This document shows, in pieces, positions 1 to 12,000 of a stretch of 64,000 nt of DNA. The notes beneath the pieces are model-generated. The model saw only the letters and a program-made list of their open reading frames with translations. It made no database searches and was not told the DNA's origin. The stretch is taken from contig CM022945.1 of assembly GCA_012931725.1 (NCBI GenBank), positions 16,443,382 through 16,507,381 on the forward strand. The letters run 5' to 3'. Position 1 is the stretch's first letter. Each line of letters begins with the position of its first letter. Source of the stretch: Litsea cubeba. Its lineage: Eukaryota; Streptophyta; Magnoliopsida; Laurales; Lauraceae. The position numbers and the translations under genes are program-made.

Positions 1-953
1 CACCACTATGATAGGACTTTTTACTACGCCAATGTAGATCGATAATTTTGGATGGTTGTGTACACTATCAGATACCAATGATGTCGGGTTTTGATGTTTG
101 TTACCATGGGTATCACTTTCTGACTGGGCTAGTCTCCCGTGCATTTTCTCTACTACAACTTGATACGAGTGGAGAGGACAATGATACTATCCCGTTGTGA
201 TTAGCTTATATGGACCACCTATTTGTTAGGATGTTTTTTTTAAGTCTTTCCTTATGATTCTTTATGCACTGAAACTCATATGATCATACTATCAGTAACT
301 CTGATTACTACTGCATATCTAATGATGTTATATATATTATATTATATGTGTGTCTCTATATGCCAAATCTCGTAGTCTGATGATGCTACTCTTAGTACAT
401 AGGTACCGAGCTCGATGAGGAGACGAAGAAAGTTCAGACAGATCAGGCTGGTCACTTCCACGAGTGGTGTGTGGATGACATAGTGCAATCGTTCACCCCG
501 CACTCGAGAGCCTTCACGCCTATATGGATAGTTCTCCTTTTGATTTATTTTGTTGGCTCGGGTTTTTGTAATGGGCACTTATTTCTAAACACTTTTGTAT
601 AACTATTAAACTTTAACTTTAGTAAATCTTAGCTATGCTTGCTCTTAATTGTTTACTATTGATGTCATTTGTTAAATTATGAAGCTTCCACTATATTATG
701 GGTGAACTGAGGAAATATCTATACCTCACCACGGACTCCGATTCTTATGAGACAATAGTTGGGGGTCACGTGTACTTGTTTATACGAAAAATTATTATTG
801 GCCCCATAAACTCACACATAATTCCCATTTTTCAGAATGGGGGCGTGACAACTACCTTGCCAAAATTAACCTCCATTTTAAATGATATTCATTGATTAAT
901 TATCTTTTCACATCAAGCAGATATATGAACAGGAAGTATGATCTGACCACCAA
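1..953. other. AT-rich spacer, possible decayed LTR end
   Basis: No convincing gene is seen. The stretch around 840-852 ends in GGGGGCGTGACA, the same kind of terminus (GTGACA) as the solo LTR that ends at 5115. The left part may therefore be the 3' part of another decayed Ty3/gypsy LTR. No matching 5' end or target duplication is visible, so this is only a suggestion. Confidence 0.25.
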
Positions 954-1079
954 GATGCAACGGTTTTGAGCAAGTCTCCATGGCCTAGCAGAGATGCAGC
1001 TCCAGAGGAAAGTGTTTTGTTGAATCCAGGGGATAGTTTCAGTTTTGATGTAAATAGTTTTGTAACATATCAGGGGTAG
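954..1079 (+). other. Possible 3'-terminal coding exon (unidentified)
   Basis: A 42-codon open stretch ends in TAG at 1077-1079. Its composition is protein-like (Ser/Pro/Asp-rich, including SPWPSRDAAPEES). It is followed by AT-rich, T-rich sequence with AATAAAA-type signals near 1175, as expected of a 3' UTR. There is a stop just upstream in the same frame, so an intron acceptor (for example AAG at 951-954) would have to open it. I do not recognise the product. It could be the last exon of a gene starting left of the window, or chance. Confidence 0.2.
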
Positions 1080-1382
1080 TTATCTTAGGTTAAGCTTTTC
1101 GATAGCTTGATGTAAATCCTCTTATATTTTGTTTGTATACTCTTTTCCCTTCCTCTATATAAATATATCTTTCTAATAAAAAAGAATTTGTATGCATCAA
1201 AAGGACTTGGAACGTCAAACAACATCATCAATAAGGCCATTGGATTATTTTTAAAACGTCGAATGTTAGGCTCTGCTGTTGTTCTATCTCAAATACTATT
1301 GTGAGAATTAAACATATGCATCCCTAGGGATCCATTCCTGGGCAATGGGCTAACTTAGTAAAAATGAAAAAAACCCATCCCG

Positions 1383-1446
1383 GCCCGTTGCTTAATTGGA
1401 TAGGGATGTGGTGTTTGTGGTGCATGAGTTCTAGTCCTTGAAAGCC
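1383..1446 (+). repeat. tRNA-like SINE head or decayed tRNA
   Basis: Contains an A-box-like stretch (TTGCTTAATTGGATAG) and, 26 bases further on, a B-box-like stretch (GAGTTCTAGTCC). This is the pol III promoter spacing of a tRNA or tRNA-derived SINE. The acceptor ends do not pair well, so a working tRNA is unlikely. An A-rich stretch follows (about 1447). No clear target duplication was found. Confidence 0.35.
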
Positions 1447-2349
1447 AAAAATCAATTAATGTTTGTGATATGCATTGGAGTTTTTTCCCCAAGTTTTACA
1501 CCATTTTCAGTAACTTACTTTGTTAGATTGACAAATGCACAAAAAAAATAAAAGGATTTTTAGTAAAATATGCTGTTTGGACCCAATAAGTTTTAGCTGA
1601 TGATCAACTTTTAAAATATTAATAGTGTTGTGTTCAAAAAGTGTGTTTCGAAGGGCGGAAGTGAGTTTTTGTTGCAATATCGCTACTTATTTTACTTCAT
1701 GTATTCATTTTCCAATCCATCTTTTTCTATATCTTAGCTTGGGTTCTGAAAAAGAAGGATGAACACTGCACATTTGAAGGTCATTCTCTTTTGACAATGC
1801 TTGGGAGGAAAATGAAAATTTAATTGGAATGTAATATGTCAAAACTGATAGCCAAAAAAGAGGAACATAAAACATGGAAGATCAAGAAAAACATGATGAG
1901 AAATGGGTAAAGACAAGGAGAAGGGGAAGGGGAGTTACAGTGGTTCTAAAATGGTTAAGTTCGATTTTTTAGGTAAAAGTTGAATAGAGAGGGAGTGTAT
2001 AGTATCACTAAATTAAAAAGTTTGAATATGTAGTGATATAGTGTGACCCACGAGCATTTTGGTCCCCCTTGGCTATAGGAAGTAGTATTGTTTGGTAATA
2101 TATTACAAGTCGATCACCAACTGGTAATTCTTGGATTTAAATAGAATATTTTGGGATATTAATTTACTAAAAAATCATAAAGAACCCTTCTAATTATCAA
2201 TTAATGATAAAGATTTAATTTTTTTCAAATAGTGATAACAAAAGCTCAGATATATTTTCTAACAATGTGCGCATAGGTCGCGATATCACAACCTATTTTT
2301 AACTTCTACATTTGTTCGGACACGCCTTTTCCCTTTTGCCATGAGAAAC
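1447..2349. other. AT-rich spacer without recognised features
   Basis: About 900 bases of AT-rich sequence without a supported reading frame, terminal repeat or RNA gene. Confidence 0.5.
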
Positions 2350-2772
2350 CATAATGAAGATTAGAGACACTTGTAAGACATCGTCTCGAGTTAATCAAGA
2401 TTAACTCTAATTAATCAAAAATTAAGCTAATTAACCATGTTTAATTACATTAATGATGGCTTAACACCAAATGGTATTGATTTAGCCTAAAGTGAATGAA
2501 TTAGACTTAATGAAATGGATTAAAGGAAATTGAGTGAATTAAATAAGTTTTAGACTCAAACAAGGAAATGAGGGACTTTTATGTAAATATGAATTTCCGT
2601 GTATTTTGTCGAATACGGAAACTCTTGATACCGACACGCGTATCTCGATGAGTACGTTAACTTTCATAAAAGACTTGAACTCGTTCGACGAATATTAAAT
2701 CAAATGACATTTCATTTGGCTCAATTTGGAATGATTTTAGGAGGTGGAGGGGCTCAATGCAAATTGGAACCT

Positions 2773-2779
2773 TATATAA
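2773..2779 (+). promoter_or_regulatory. TATA box of the solo LTR
   Basis: TATATAA in GC-mixed context, followed by a pyrimidine-rich leader (CTTTCTTCTCC repeats, 2837-2890). This is the usual arrangement of a plant LTR promoter and transcript start. Confidence 0.5.
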
Positions 2780-3183
2780 CCTAAGAGATGACTCAATGAG
2801 TCATTCAACTCATTTCCCAAACCCTAGCCCCCTTTTATTCCTCTTTCTTCTCCTTTTCTCTTCTTTCTTCTCCTTTTCTCTTCTTTCTTCCATTACTTGT
2901 ATCAAGAGTGGAGATTAGAAGCTCACATTTGGTAGAGCTTTCATCATCTTCTTCATCTTCCTCAAGTTGGTTTCCATTTGTGAAGTTCTCAAGCTTGGAT
3001 TGAAGAGGTTTTCATCTCAAAGATCAAGCTAACAAAGGGCTTTTTGTAGATTAATCATCAAGAGAGGCAAGTACATACATGTTTTATGATTTATAATGTT
3101 TTTAGACTTGTTAGAACTTGAGGAGTTCAAAAACCCAGAATTTCTCTTTAGAAATTTCGGACTCAGAACAGAAGTTCTGGATG

Positions 3184-3545
3184 CAGGTCGGTCAGCTGAC
3201 AAGCTGACCGAGGCTGACCGACAAGCTGACCAAACTTGTTCAGGTTCATTTTTAACATGGTTCAGCCTCTGGAAAGCTGACCGACAACTGACTGAGACTG
3301 AACCGAGACCACCTGATGGAAATAAGTAGAAAATCCAACTTCTGGAAAGCTAACCGAACTAAGTTCGATTAGCCGAACTGGGTGTTTCGGTCAGCGGATA
3401 GCTGACCGACAAGCTGATCGCACTGGTCCAGGAATGTTTTCAACATGGTTCAGCTTCTGGAAAGCTGACTGACAGCTGACCGAGGCCGAACCAAGATCAT
3501 CTGGTGAAAAAGCATAGAGAAACTAGCTTCTAGAATAGTTCGGTC
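3184..3545. repeat. Cluster of AGCTGACCGA-type motifs in the solo LTR
   Basis: A 10-base motif around AGCTGACCGA and its reverse (TCGGTCAGCT) recurs at irregular spacing, for example near 3187-3232, 3270-3300, 3345-3420, 3458-3485 and 3535. Spacing is not constant, so this is not a simple tandem repeat. It lies downstream of the TATA box within the transcribed part of the LTR. Confidence 0.7.
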
Positions 3546-5382
3546 AGCCAAAATGAGGACTTTGGTCGTACCGAGCTTATGGGAATTTCAGGTTGAGATC
3601 TGATTTTCCTGTTTCAAAGCCTAATTTATACAGGCTGATTTTTATTAATGTCTAAGCCTTTATAAGTGTAAATTAAGTTTTCCGAATGCACGATATAAAT
3701 CTATAAAGTGATGTTCATAAAAAATAACATGTGCATTGGGTGGCGAGGATTTCACTCATTTGTTTGGTTTAGAAGTTTGAATAGGATTTGACTAGATTTC
3801 CACATCGAAACTATTTTTATAGTTTTTAAGCTCATTATTGAGCTACCTTGACATAACGTTTCCCTAAGCTCATTATTGAGCTATACTAACATAATGGATG
3901 GAAATAATGAATTGAATTCATATACTAAATTAAGCTCGTATAGAACTGAACAGAGTCAATATACTACTCTTATAGAGTTAGACTGACTTCATACACAGAA
4001 TTATTGAAGAAATGAATAGTTACGAAAGGTAACACTGTAATGATAATAAAGGTACCATTGAAATGAATAATTCCTACTGCAGTAGATGATATGGGAGCAT
4101 TCCGGAGCTCCGTGGCATCGCCAGTGATCTCTTATCAAGACACTGGTAGATCTCACCCCCATTTGTAAATTATTGATCCTTGAGGCCTGGGTCATTGAAT
4201 GGTGCGCCCTTCCACCCTGAGCCAATAGAGGAATCGTAAGCCATGCAAGAAAGTAAAACAACTGCTTGAAGCCTGGGTCATTGAATGGCACGCCCTTCTA
4301 CCTTGAGCTGAAGAGGATAATATAAATGAATGCATAATTGACTAGTATTGTGTTTACAATACATCGAACTTCTTCTGTTGTAAAAACTCAACGGAATGAA
4401 ATGAATGTCATAGTATATATCAATCTAATGATATTATTGGACTGTAATGTTTCTGTTGGGAAGAACCGAACTGAAATATTGAATAACTAGTATTTGTGCA
4501 TACAAATACACCTATTACTTCCATTACAAGAATTATACTAGGATGGAAATGGATACTGCTGCGGTTGTCTTAAGTAATTATTATTACTTGACTCCACTGT
4601 TTTAGTACTGTATACTATGCACTGTATTGAATTATTATAGAACTGTTGATTGGTAAATTGACAGGTTCTTGTATAATTGGTTTGTGTAGAATTGATTTAC
4701 TGATTGACAATATATACTATCATAGAGCTGTAAATACATTGTTGAACCGCCGTGTTCACGGTGTTATTGATGACATCGCAGGTCCAGTCGCCGTACCGGT
4801 CTTGCAGAGGCCGTGCTGTTAGCGGAGATCCGATACCTCCAAGAGGATTGATCGAATGGAAGTGAAATCGGAGTGTGAATTAAATAGAAATGTGTATATA
4901 TGAACTTTACTTTTGGTAAAGGAACTCATATGATTAATAGTGTTTAGTCAATGTATATATCCCGCAAATTTTATATATTTGACAGGTTTTGTGATTTGAT
5001 ATCCCTTGTAGGTTTTATTTTAACTTAATGTTAATTCGGAGTTTATGGGAGTGAGTATGAATTCACGACTCGGGGTTTATCCGAAGTAATCAGATCTCGG
5101 GACCGGGTCGTGACAACACTACACTTGTGTTCTTGTGGATCTCCATATCCACCAGTGGACCACCTTCTCATGTGTACATATGAACATTGTAATATTACTA
5201 TAATCTTTGGTGACTAGTGATGAGTATGATGATTTTCTGTTAGCAGAATATCAGTGGTTATTGTACACTAATAGTATGTAAAATCTTTGATTTTTGCATA
5301 TAGTAATCATAAAAGAGGATAACACCTCACACGGAGGGTATGCAGAAAATTCTCATCACACTCTTTGCGTGTTCCTTTTCTT

Positions 5383-5619
5383 TAAGCACATCATGTACAA
5401 CAACTCCATTTGATTTAATTCACTTTGGTATTTGGGGACATGCATCAGTATTGAGTAGACTTGGTTTCAAATTTTATATTATATTTATTGATGATTATTC
5501 CCCCTATGCTTGGATTTACTTTCTTAGATCTAAAGATGAAGCTTGTCATGTTTTTGAAATATTTTACAACTATGTTTTCACATAATTTGATAAAGGAATT
5601 CATGTACTTCCTGCACGGA

Positions 5620-5653
<34 letters not shown>

Positions 5654-6914
5654 GAATATATGTCCAAAACCTTCCAATCCTTTTTTCAAGCCAAGGGCAT
5701 TGACCATCAACGGACATGTATCCATATACGCCAGAACAAAATGTTATTGCTGAACGCAAGAATCGACGTATCATAGAAACAGTTCGCGCCCTACTCTTAG
5801 ACTCACATGTTCCTAATATGTTTTGGTGTGAGGCTGCCTACACGGCCGTCCATCTTATCAATCGTTTACCATCAAGGACATTAACAGGAAACACACATTA
5901 TCATATTTTGTTTAAATCCTCTCCTAACTACAATATCTTGCGCGTCTTTGGTTGTCTTTGTTTTGTTCATATTCCCCAAACCGAAACAACTAAGCTTTCT
6001 ACTCATGCAGCCAAGTGGGTGTTCCTAGTATATAGTGATCAATAAAAGGACTATGTGTGCTATGATCCTGCTGCTAAATGAATTTGCATCTCTAGACATA
6101 TAATATTTCTTGAGCATGTGCAATTATATTCCACTTATTCATTACCCGTCATTTCTAACATTCCATTTCTCCCTCACTTTCCCTCAACAAACTTATCTTC
6201 TTAACCCCCTATCATACATACATATTCTCGTTGTCTCGTTCTTGTACATGCGCCGCCCCCTCTATTTCCACTCAGCCACCTGGTCTAACACAGGATACTA
6301 CACATAGTGTGCCATTAAGAAGATCTACACAGGTTTCCAAACCTCTAAATTGATAAACTCTCGCAGCAATGGAATGTATTCGTATTCCCAACTCCATAAG
6401 GAAGCCAGTACAGATCCTAATTGGCAAGATGCAATGACTAAGGAGATTGTGGCCCTTGAAACTAATCAGACTTGGGAAGTTATTTCTCCTCCCTTTGGTG
6501 TATCGATCATTGGAAGCAAATGGGTCTCTCAGTTAAATTACGACCGGATGGTACTCTGGACAGATATAAAGCCCGTTTAGTGGCACATGGGTACAAACAA
6601 GAATATGGAATATATTACAATTAGATATTTGCTCCTGTCGCAAAAATGACTGTAATTAGAACCTTGGTTGCGGTGGCTATATCCCGAAATTGACCTCTTT
6701 TATTAGATGGATGTCAAGAATGCATTTCTTCATAGAAATCTTGAAGAAACAATTTATATGAAACCACCACCTGGGTACCCTACTCCTCCAAGATATGTCA
6801 GTTGATTAAGAAAATCTCTATATGGTTTGAAACAAGCCCCTAGTGCATGGTTCCAAAAAAACTTGTACAGTTCTTCTCGAGAACAAATAGTCAAAGAAGT
6901 TATGATCCATCTCT
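5383..6914 (+). pseudogene. Ty1/copia integrase core and RT 5' half (decayed)
   Basis: The frame opens in the integrase catalytic core: 5405-5580 encodes PFDLIHFGIWG and FIDDYSPYAW. After a GT-microsatellite expansion and frame changes, 5680-6045 encodes TPEQNVIAERKNR and the downstream conserved integrase region. 6350-6580 has the RT entry segment (W..AM..E..AL..N.TW), and 6660-6860 carries the DVKNAFLH and SLYGLKQAP motifs. Several stops and shifts (for example the TAA after 5580 and the TAG at 6578) make it nonfunctional. RT is cut at the SYDPS motif near 6912 and resumes at 23908. Gag and protease are absent. Confidence 0.85.
5630..5653 (+). repeat. (GT)n microsatellite inside integrase
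   Basis: About 12 GT units following a T run. It replaces conserved integrase codons of the decayed copia element and shifts frame. Confidence 0.9.
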
Positions 6915-8135
6915 CCCCCACCCACCCACACACACACAAAAATTTCAAGAAACCCCTTTATATAAAAAAAAAAAAAATTTTAACCCATTTTTACCAATGC
7001 CACCCCCCCCCCCCCCCTCAAAAGGCATGGCCCCCGCTAAAGTCCATGAAAGTCCGTATATGTTTTGTAATCATGGCCCCTTCATTGTTTGTCCATCCAT
7101 TAATTCCCAACTTTGGAACCTCATTGAAGGCCATTCTATATTACTTATTCATTAATAATATACCTACCAAAAATTATTGGCAAGATTATAGTAACTGAAA
7201 GAAAAAAAACATAAAAAAAAGTTAGGATTGGAGAGAGAAAGGAAGAAAACATGAAATAAAGAGCAGGAGATGGAGAGTGAAACTGATTGACGAAATTGTT
7301 GTAATCGGGTTAGCTAACATTGATGGAAAAAAAAAGAGTAGAAAGGAAAGTAAAGGAAGATAAGAGAAAAGATGGAAGAAAGAAAAAATGAAATAAGTAG
7401 AGAGAAAGGAAGGGACGATGGATTTGCTTGTTGGCCATCGAACTTCATGGATTATAGATTAATGAATCTGAGTTCTGCCCTCTTCTCCCCTATTCAGCTC
7501 TTTTTTCAGGTATGCGTCCATAATGAGAAAATCCATTTTAATATTTATTAAATATATTTACAAGTCGTCAATATTATAATGAACTCTCCATCATTATGCC
7601 TATTCTATCAGTGTGGGCCATGTTTGAAATCTAAACCATTAAAATTATTGTCCATTTGCATTTTATCATTAAATATAATGTCACTCCAATTAGTGTTATT
7701 TATCCAACAATTGATAAAAAAAAAATAGTAGTGGCTTCTCTATGTCAAATGTGTTTTGGACATGATTATCTCACAGTAGGAATAAGTCCTATTACACAAA
7801 TTTTAAAGGTGATGGATAATAGTAGAAAAAGTGTTATTTAATGGCTTAGGTTTTAAATTTGCCTCCCACTTATTTATAGTATCGGTTGATTTATCTACTT
7901 AGGTATTCTAATTTTTTAAAATTTAAAAATCTCACATTAAAGTTTTCTCCTATCCAAAGCAAGTGCTCCCGATTTTTTTATGGATCCTTATCAAATATCA
8001 CTCAATCACTCAAGCCACCGATAGAGGGCTAGAATCTCAATGGAATGAAGATTTGTGATGATCGATACTAGTAAGCACCCCACTAAGAAACCTATTGAAT
8101 TTATCATGAGTCAAAGCCTTCGCACTCTTTGTATT
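6915..8135. other. Unidentified sequence interrupting copia RT (left part)
   Basis: Copia RT homology stops near 6914 and resumes near 23908. The intervening sequence outside the Tat element (6915-8135 and 23611-23907) is therefore a separate, older insertion. It holds (CA)n, A-runs and a C-run (about 7003-7018), purine-rich A/G stretches (7200-7420), and no supported gene. The far right end has TTGGTTCCGCCCCTAG just before RT resumes. I found no matching inverted repeat at the left end, so its class is unknown. Confidence 0.5.
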
Positions 8136-8140
8136 AATTA

Positions 8141-8975
8141 TGTGTGGGGAAATTCCCAATAGAATCCTGGGCAAGGTGCTCCATCCCGGGCCCCCGCATC
8201 AGCAAATCCATCCCGGCAAGTCTATCCCGGCAACTCCCCCAACTCGGCAATGCACGCCTTAGCAAGACCAGATACTCCACCTCGGCAAAGCATCCCACTT
8301 CGGCTGACCAGCTCGGCCCGACTTCGGCGTCCCAGTTCGGCGACAGTACCAGGCCCCTTCCACTTCGGCAACAGTGCCCTGACACTACATCTCCGCCAGG
8401 TCTCACCCGGCACGACACTCCATCCCGGCCAAGCGCCTCATATCGATGAAAGTAGTGAGCACTGACAGCTGTCCTCCCATGGACGCTCAAGCACGCTATG
8501 GCCCGTGCGACAAGACAAGGGGGACAGCCCGTATCTCCTGACAGATCGCCCTCCACAGCTCCCAAAGCGCCAGGATATGGCCTAACGGGACAAGACAGGC
8601 TACGACGGGACCAGACAGGCTACGATGAGACCGCGCCTCCCTAGTACCTGACAAAGTGGGCTACGACAAGACAGCCAACTACCCCTTTGCCTCCTCTTCC
8701 TCTATATAAACACGGCTACAGCTCCAAAGGAAAAGAGGACGCCATTACCACTCTGGTATGCCATCTTCTTCCCCAAAAATCTCCTCCCTCTGCTTAGTTC
8801 ATATACTAACTTAGGCATCGGAGAGCCCTGCGCCGCCCAGGCCAGGGTCCTCTGACCTGCATTTCTCCTTCCTTTTCTCAGGCTCCAGGCGCAGGCATCG
8901 GTGTCCCTAATCTCACTCGGGTAAGTCCTCTAAGGCACCCCCCATTATTGTGGGTCGTTATTTTTTGCACCTACA
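8141..8975 (+). repeat. 5' LTR (type A) of the Tat composite
   Basis: 835 bp, TG...CA ends, TATATAAA at 8703-8710. The conserved block GCATCGGAGAGCCCTGCG near 8816 is shared with the middle LTR (type B). Short reading frames within it are LTR sequence, not genes. Confidence 0.95.
8703..8710 (+). promoter_or_regulatory. TATA box of LTR-A
   Basis: TATATAAA. Transcription should start some 30 bases downstream and run through gag-pol. The same box is at the equivalent place in the 3' LTR (about 23333-23340). Confidence 0.6.
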
Positions 8976-8977
8976 AT

Positions 8978-8993
8978 TGGCGCCGTCTGTGGG
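8978..8993 (+). other. Primer binding site of the Tat element
   Basis: TGGCGCCGTCTGTGGG begins two bases after the LTR. This is where a tRNA 3' end primes minus-strand DNA synthesis. The TGGCGCC start is typical of Tat/Athila-type elements. The donor tRNA cannot be fixed by eye. Confidence 0.75.
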
Positions 8994-9055
8994 AAAGTAA
9001 TATCCCAACCTCTCAAAACCTTCCCAATCTTCTTAATCTCAACCTCTCAGAAGCC

Positions 9056-12000
9056 ATGCCTCCGAAAGCTAAGAAAGGCGGAGAATCTTCAAGACCAGTT
9101 CTCGAGTTGCTAGCACCGTCAACGGACGTCCCTCCTCAGGGACGGTCCCGAACGATCCAAGGCACATCCGCAGGCGAGGGTCGCCTGGGCTCCCAACTCT
9201 TGGTCGAGATCCCATTCCAGGAGGGAGTCGAGGCCTCGCTCTCAGCGGACGAAACCGTGCCACTCAGGCGCGACGAGCGTCGACACGAACGTCCCCGCAA
9301 AGATAAAGCTGTTGCAGCTGAGGGAGACGTCGCAGCACAAGACGCTCTTCTCCAGAAGCAGGAGCAGCTAGTTCAAGAGCTCCAGCGGGTCCAACAACAG
9401 CTAAGGGCGGCACAAGCTGCCTCCTTGAGGCCGGTCTCTGAGCCTCAGGGAAAAAAGAGGGATGCCCCCAGCAAGGCAGCCCAGCCTCCCCGCGAGGAAC
9501 TCAGAAATCATCTGGACCAGAAACGGAGCCAGATCCGTGACGAAGGCTCGAGCAACAGCCGAAGTCACCACAGCCGCAACGGCCGAACCCATAGCCGTCG
9601 TAGCCCGAGCCATCCCAAGCGAAAGCTCCGAGCTCAGACTCCAGAGAAGGACGACGAGCAAGAGCGATTTGACAAACGCGTCAGATTGGCTCTCCAACAC
9701 AACTTGGACATGCGGGACCAGAAGCAGCTCTGTGGTCACACTGATCTCGGGGGCTCGCCCTTCACAAAAGAGATCGAGCACACCCCCTTGCCCAGGAAGT
9801 TCTCCGTCCCGCGGTTCGTCCCCTACGACGGACTGTCTGATCCATCTGCACACCTCCGACACTTCTCCCAGAAGATGTCCATCTGGGGAAACGAGGGTCA
9901 CCTAAACTGCAAAATCTTCTCCTCCAGTTTGGGTGACCTCCCCCTGAAGTGGTTCTGCTCTCTCCCAGAGCAGTCGGTTTCCAGTTGGAAGGAGCTCCAG
10001 CTCTCCTTCCTGAAGAAGTTCCAAGCCTACACCGTCGTCCCCAAAAAGGAAGGGGACCTCATCGCCTTGAGAATGAAGCAGGGCGAAACTCTCGCCAAGT
10101 TCACCCACCGATTCTGGGCGGTCTACAGCCAGATCGATGGCGCGAGGGAGGCGATAGCCATCTACGCCTTCCAGCATGCCCTGATCCCCGGCAGCGACTT
10201 GCGAAAGGACTTGGCCGGGGACACCCCAGAGTCCATGTCAGAGTTAATGTCCCGGGTGAAGCGCTTCATCGCCCGGGAGGAAGACGAGTTCCGAGCTAAG
10301 GATCAAGACGGGCATCCGGAGCCCGAACAGAAGAATAGCCAGCCTCGGCAAAGAGGCGGGAGGCCCTCCCAGAAGCAGGAGCCCAAGCGGGACTGGGCCT
10401 CCAGTTCGACGAAGCCTTCGTCGTCCAGGTCTGGGGGCAATTGGAAGCCCAGACCTCCCTCCAGCGCCAGTCAGAGCGTCAACGTCGTCTTCAAGGAGCC
10501 GATCTACCGCATCCTGGCCAAGATCAAATCCAAGTCGTTCTTCAAGTACCATCCGCCCATGAAGAGTGAACCCACCGAAGGAGCCCGAAGCAAGCTCTAC
10601 TGCTCCTTCCATAAGGGCAACGGGCACAGGACCGAAGAATGCAGGACTTTGCAGTGGTATCTGGAAAAGCTGGCCAAAGAGGGCCACATCCCAGAGTTCA
10701 TCAAGGAAGGTGATGCCGGCGGCAGCGAGGGCCGGGTTCACCAGAGCACGGCCCAGGCTCCAGACAGCGAGGACTCAGAGAAGATCATCAACGTGATCCA
10801 TCTGGCGTCCTCAGTTCCCGCTTCCTCATCCCGGGGAAGCTCTCAGGCCCGTGCCGAGGCCAGGCGGGCTTCGCACGAGAAAGAAGTAATGAAAGCCGAC
10901 CTCGCTCCGGCGTCCAAGAAAGCCCGCCACGACAGACCAGCCATCTCGTTCTCGGATCGAGATCTAGAGGGAGTCCAGGTCCCTCACAACGACCCCCTGC
11001 TCCTCACCATGAAACTGAGAGACTTCACCGTAAAGAGGATCCTCGTCGACTCCGGCAGCTCCTCCGAGGTCCTCTACTACGACTGCTTCAAAAGGATGAA
11101 GCTCTCCGAAGCAGACCTCACGGAGGTCCGGGCACCCCTGCTAGGGTTATCCGCCACACCAGTCTACCCCAAGGGTAGAATCACCTTGGAAACCCGAGTT
11201 GGCGGAGCCTCCGTGTCAGCCGACTTTCTAGTTGTGGACGCCCCTTCTCCCTACAATGTCATTCTGGGCAGAACGTGGCTCCACAAGCTAGAGGCAGTTC
11301 CATCTTCCTTCCACCAAAAGCTGAAGTTCGTCCATGAGAACGAGGAAGGCAAGATAGAAGTAGTCACAGTAAAGGGAGACCAGCAGCAGGCCAGGCAGTG
11401 CATGCTGGCCGCAGTCCCAGCCGTAAAGGAGCCAGAGCGCGTCAACCTGGCCGAGTTCGAGAAAGGCCTCGATGAGATCGGCCGGGACCTTGAGAAGAAG
11501 AGCATCGAGGACCTGGCCGAGGTCAGGCTAGACCCGGCAGACCCAGACAGGTTCTTCCTGATCGGCACCCAGCTGTCGGACGAAGAAAGGGCCGGACTCT
11601 CTCGGTTCTTGATGCAGAATGTGGACGTCTTCGCTTGGAACCCAAGTGAAATGCCCGGGGTCGACCCAGAGGTCATGTGCCACAAGCTCAACGTCGACCC
11701 CGACCACAAGCCGGTAGTGCAGAGGGCCCGCAGAACCGGGCTGCAGCAGACAGATACGGTCGTCGAAGAGGTCGACAACCTGCTAAAAGCAGGGGCCATT
11801 CGGGAAGTCCAGTACCCGGTATGGCTGGCCAACACGGTGGTGGTCAAGAAGAAAACTGGGAAGTGGAGGGTGTGCGTGGACTTCACCGACCTGAACAGGG
11901 CTTGCCCTAAGGACAGTTTCCCCCTCCCGAAGATTGACCAACTGATTGACGCCACCGCTGGTCACGACCGAATGAGCTTCCTTGACGCCTACCGAGGCTA

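Larger units (their letters stand above)
2372..5115 (+). mobile_element. Ty3/gypsy solo LTR (2.74 kb)
   Basis: Starts TGTAAGACATCG and ends GGGTCGTGACA, with perfect 5-bp duplications ACACT at 2367-2371 and 5116-5120. No PBS or coding region accompanies it, so it is a solo LTR left by LTR-LTR recombination. The length, a TATATAA promoter near 2773 and the GTGACA terminus fit the large LTRs of plant chromovirus (Tekay/Del-like) elements. The lineage is an inference. The empty site can be read from the sister LTR around 24917, which lacks the insertion. Confidence 0.92.
2355..5382 (+). repeat. 5' LTR of the copia element, split by a solo LTR
   Basis: Only 2355-2371 and 5116-5382 are LTR. The rest is the solo LTR inserted between them. 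The 5116-5382 part aligns with the 3' LTR from CTACACTTGTG through AAAATTCTCATCACACTCT. It loses similarity near 5383, where integrase coding begins, so a deletion removed the LTR end, PBS, gag and protease. Confidence 0.75.

Noticed and set aside
8134..8565. Frames inside the LTR (and their copies at 22719-23195)
   Set aside because: They occur identically in both LTRs, overlap the promoter region and have no protein similarity I recognise. GC-rich LTR sequence explains them.
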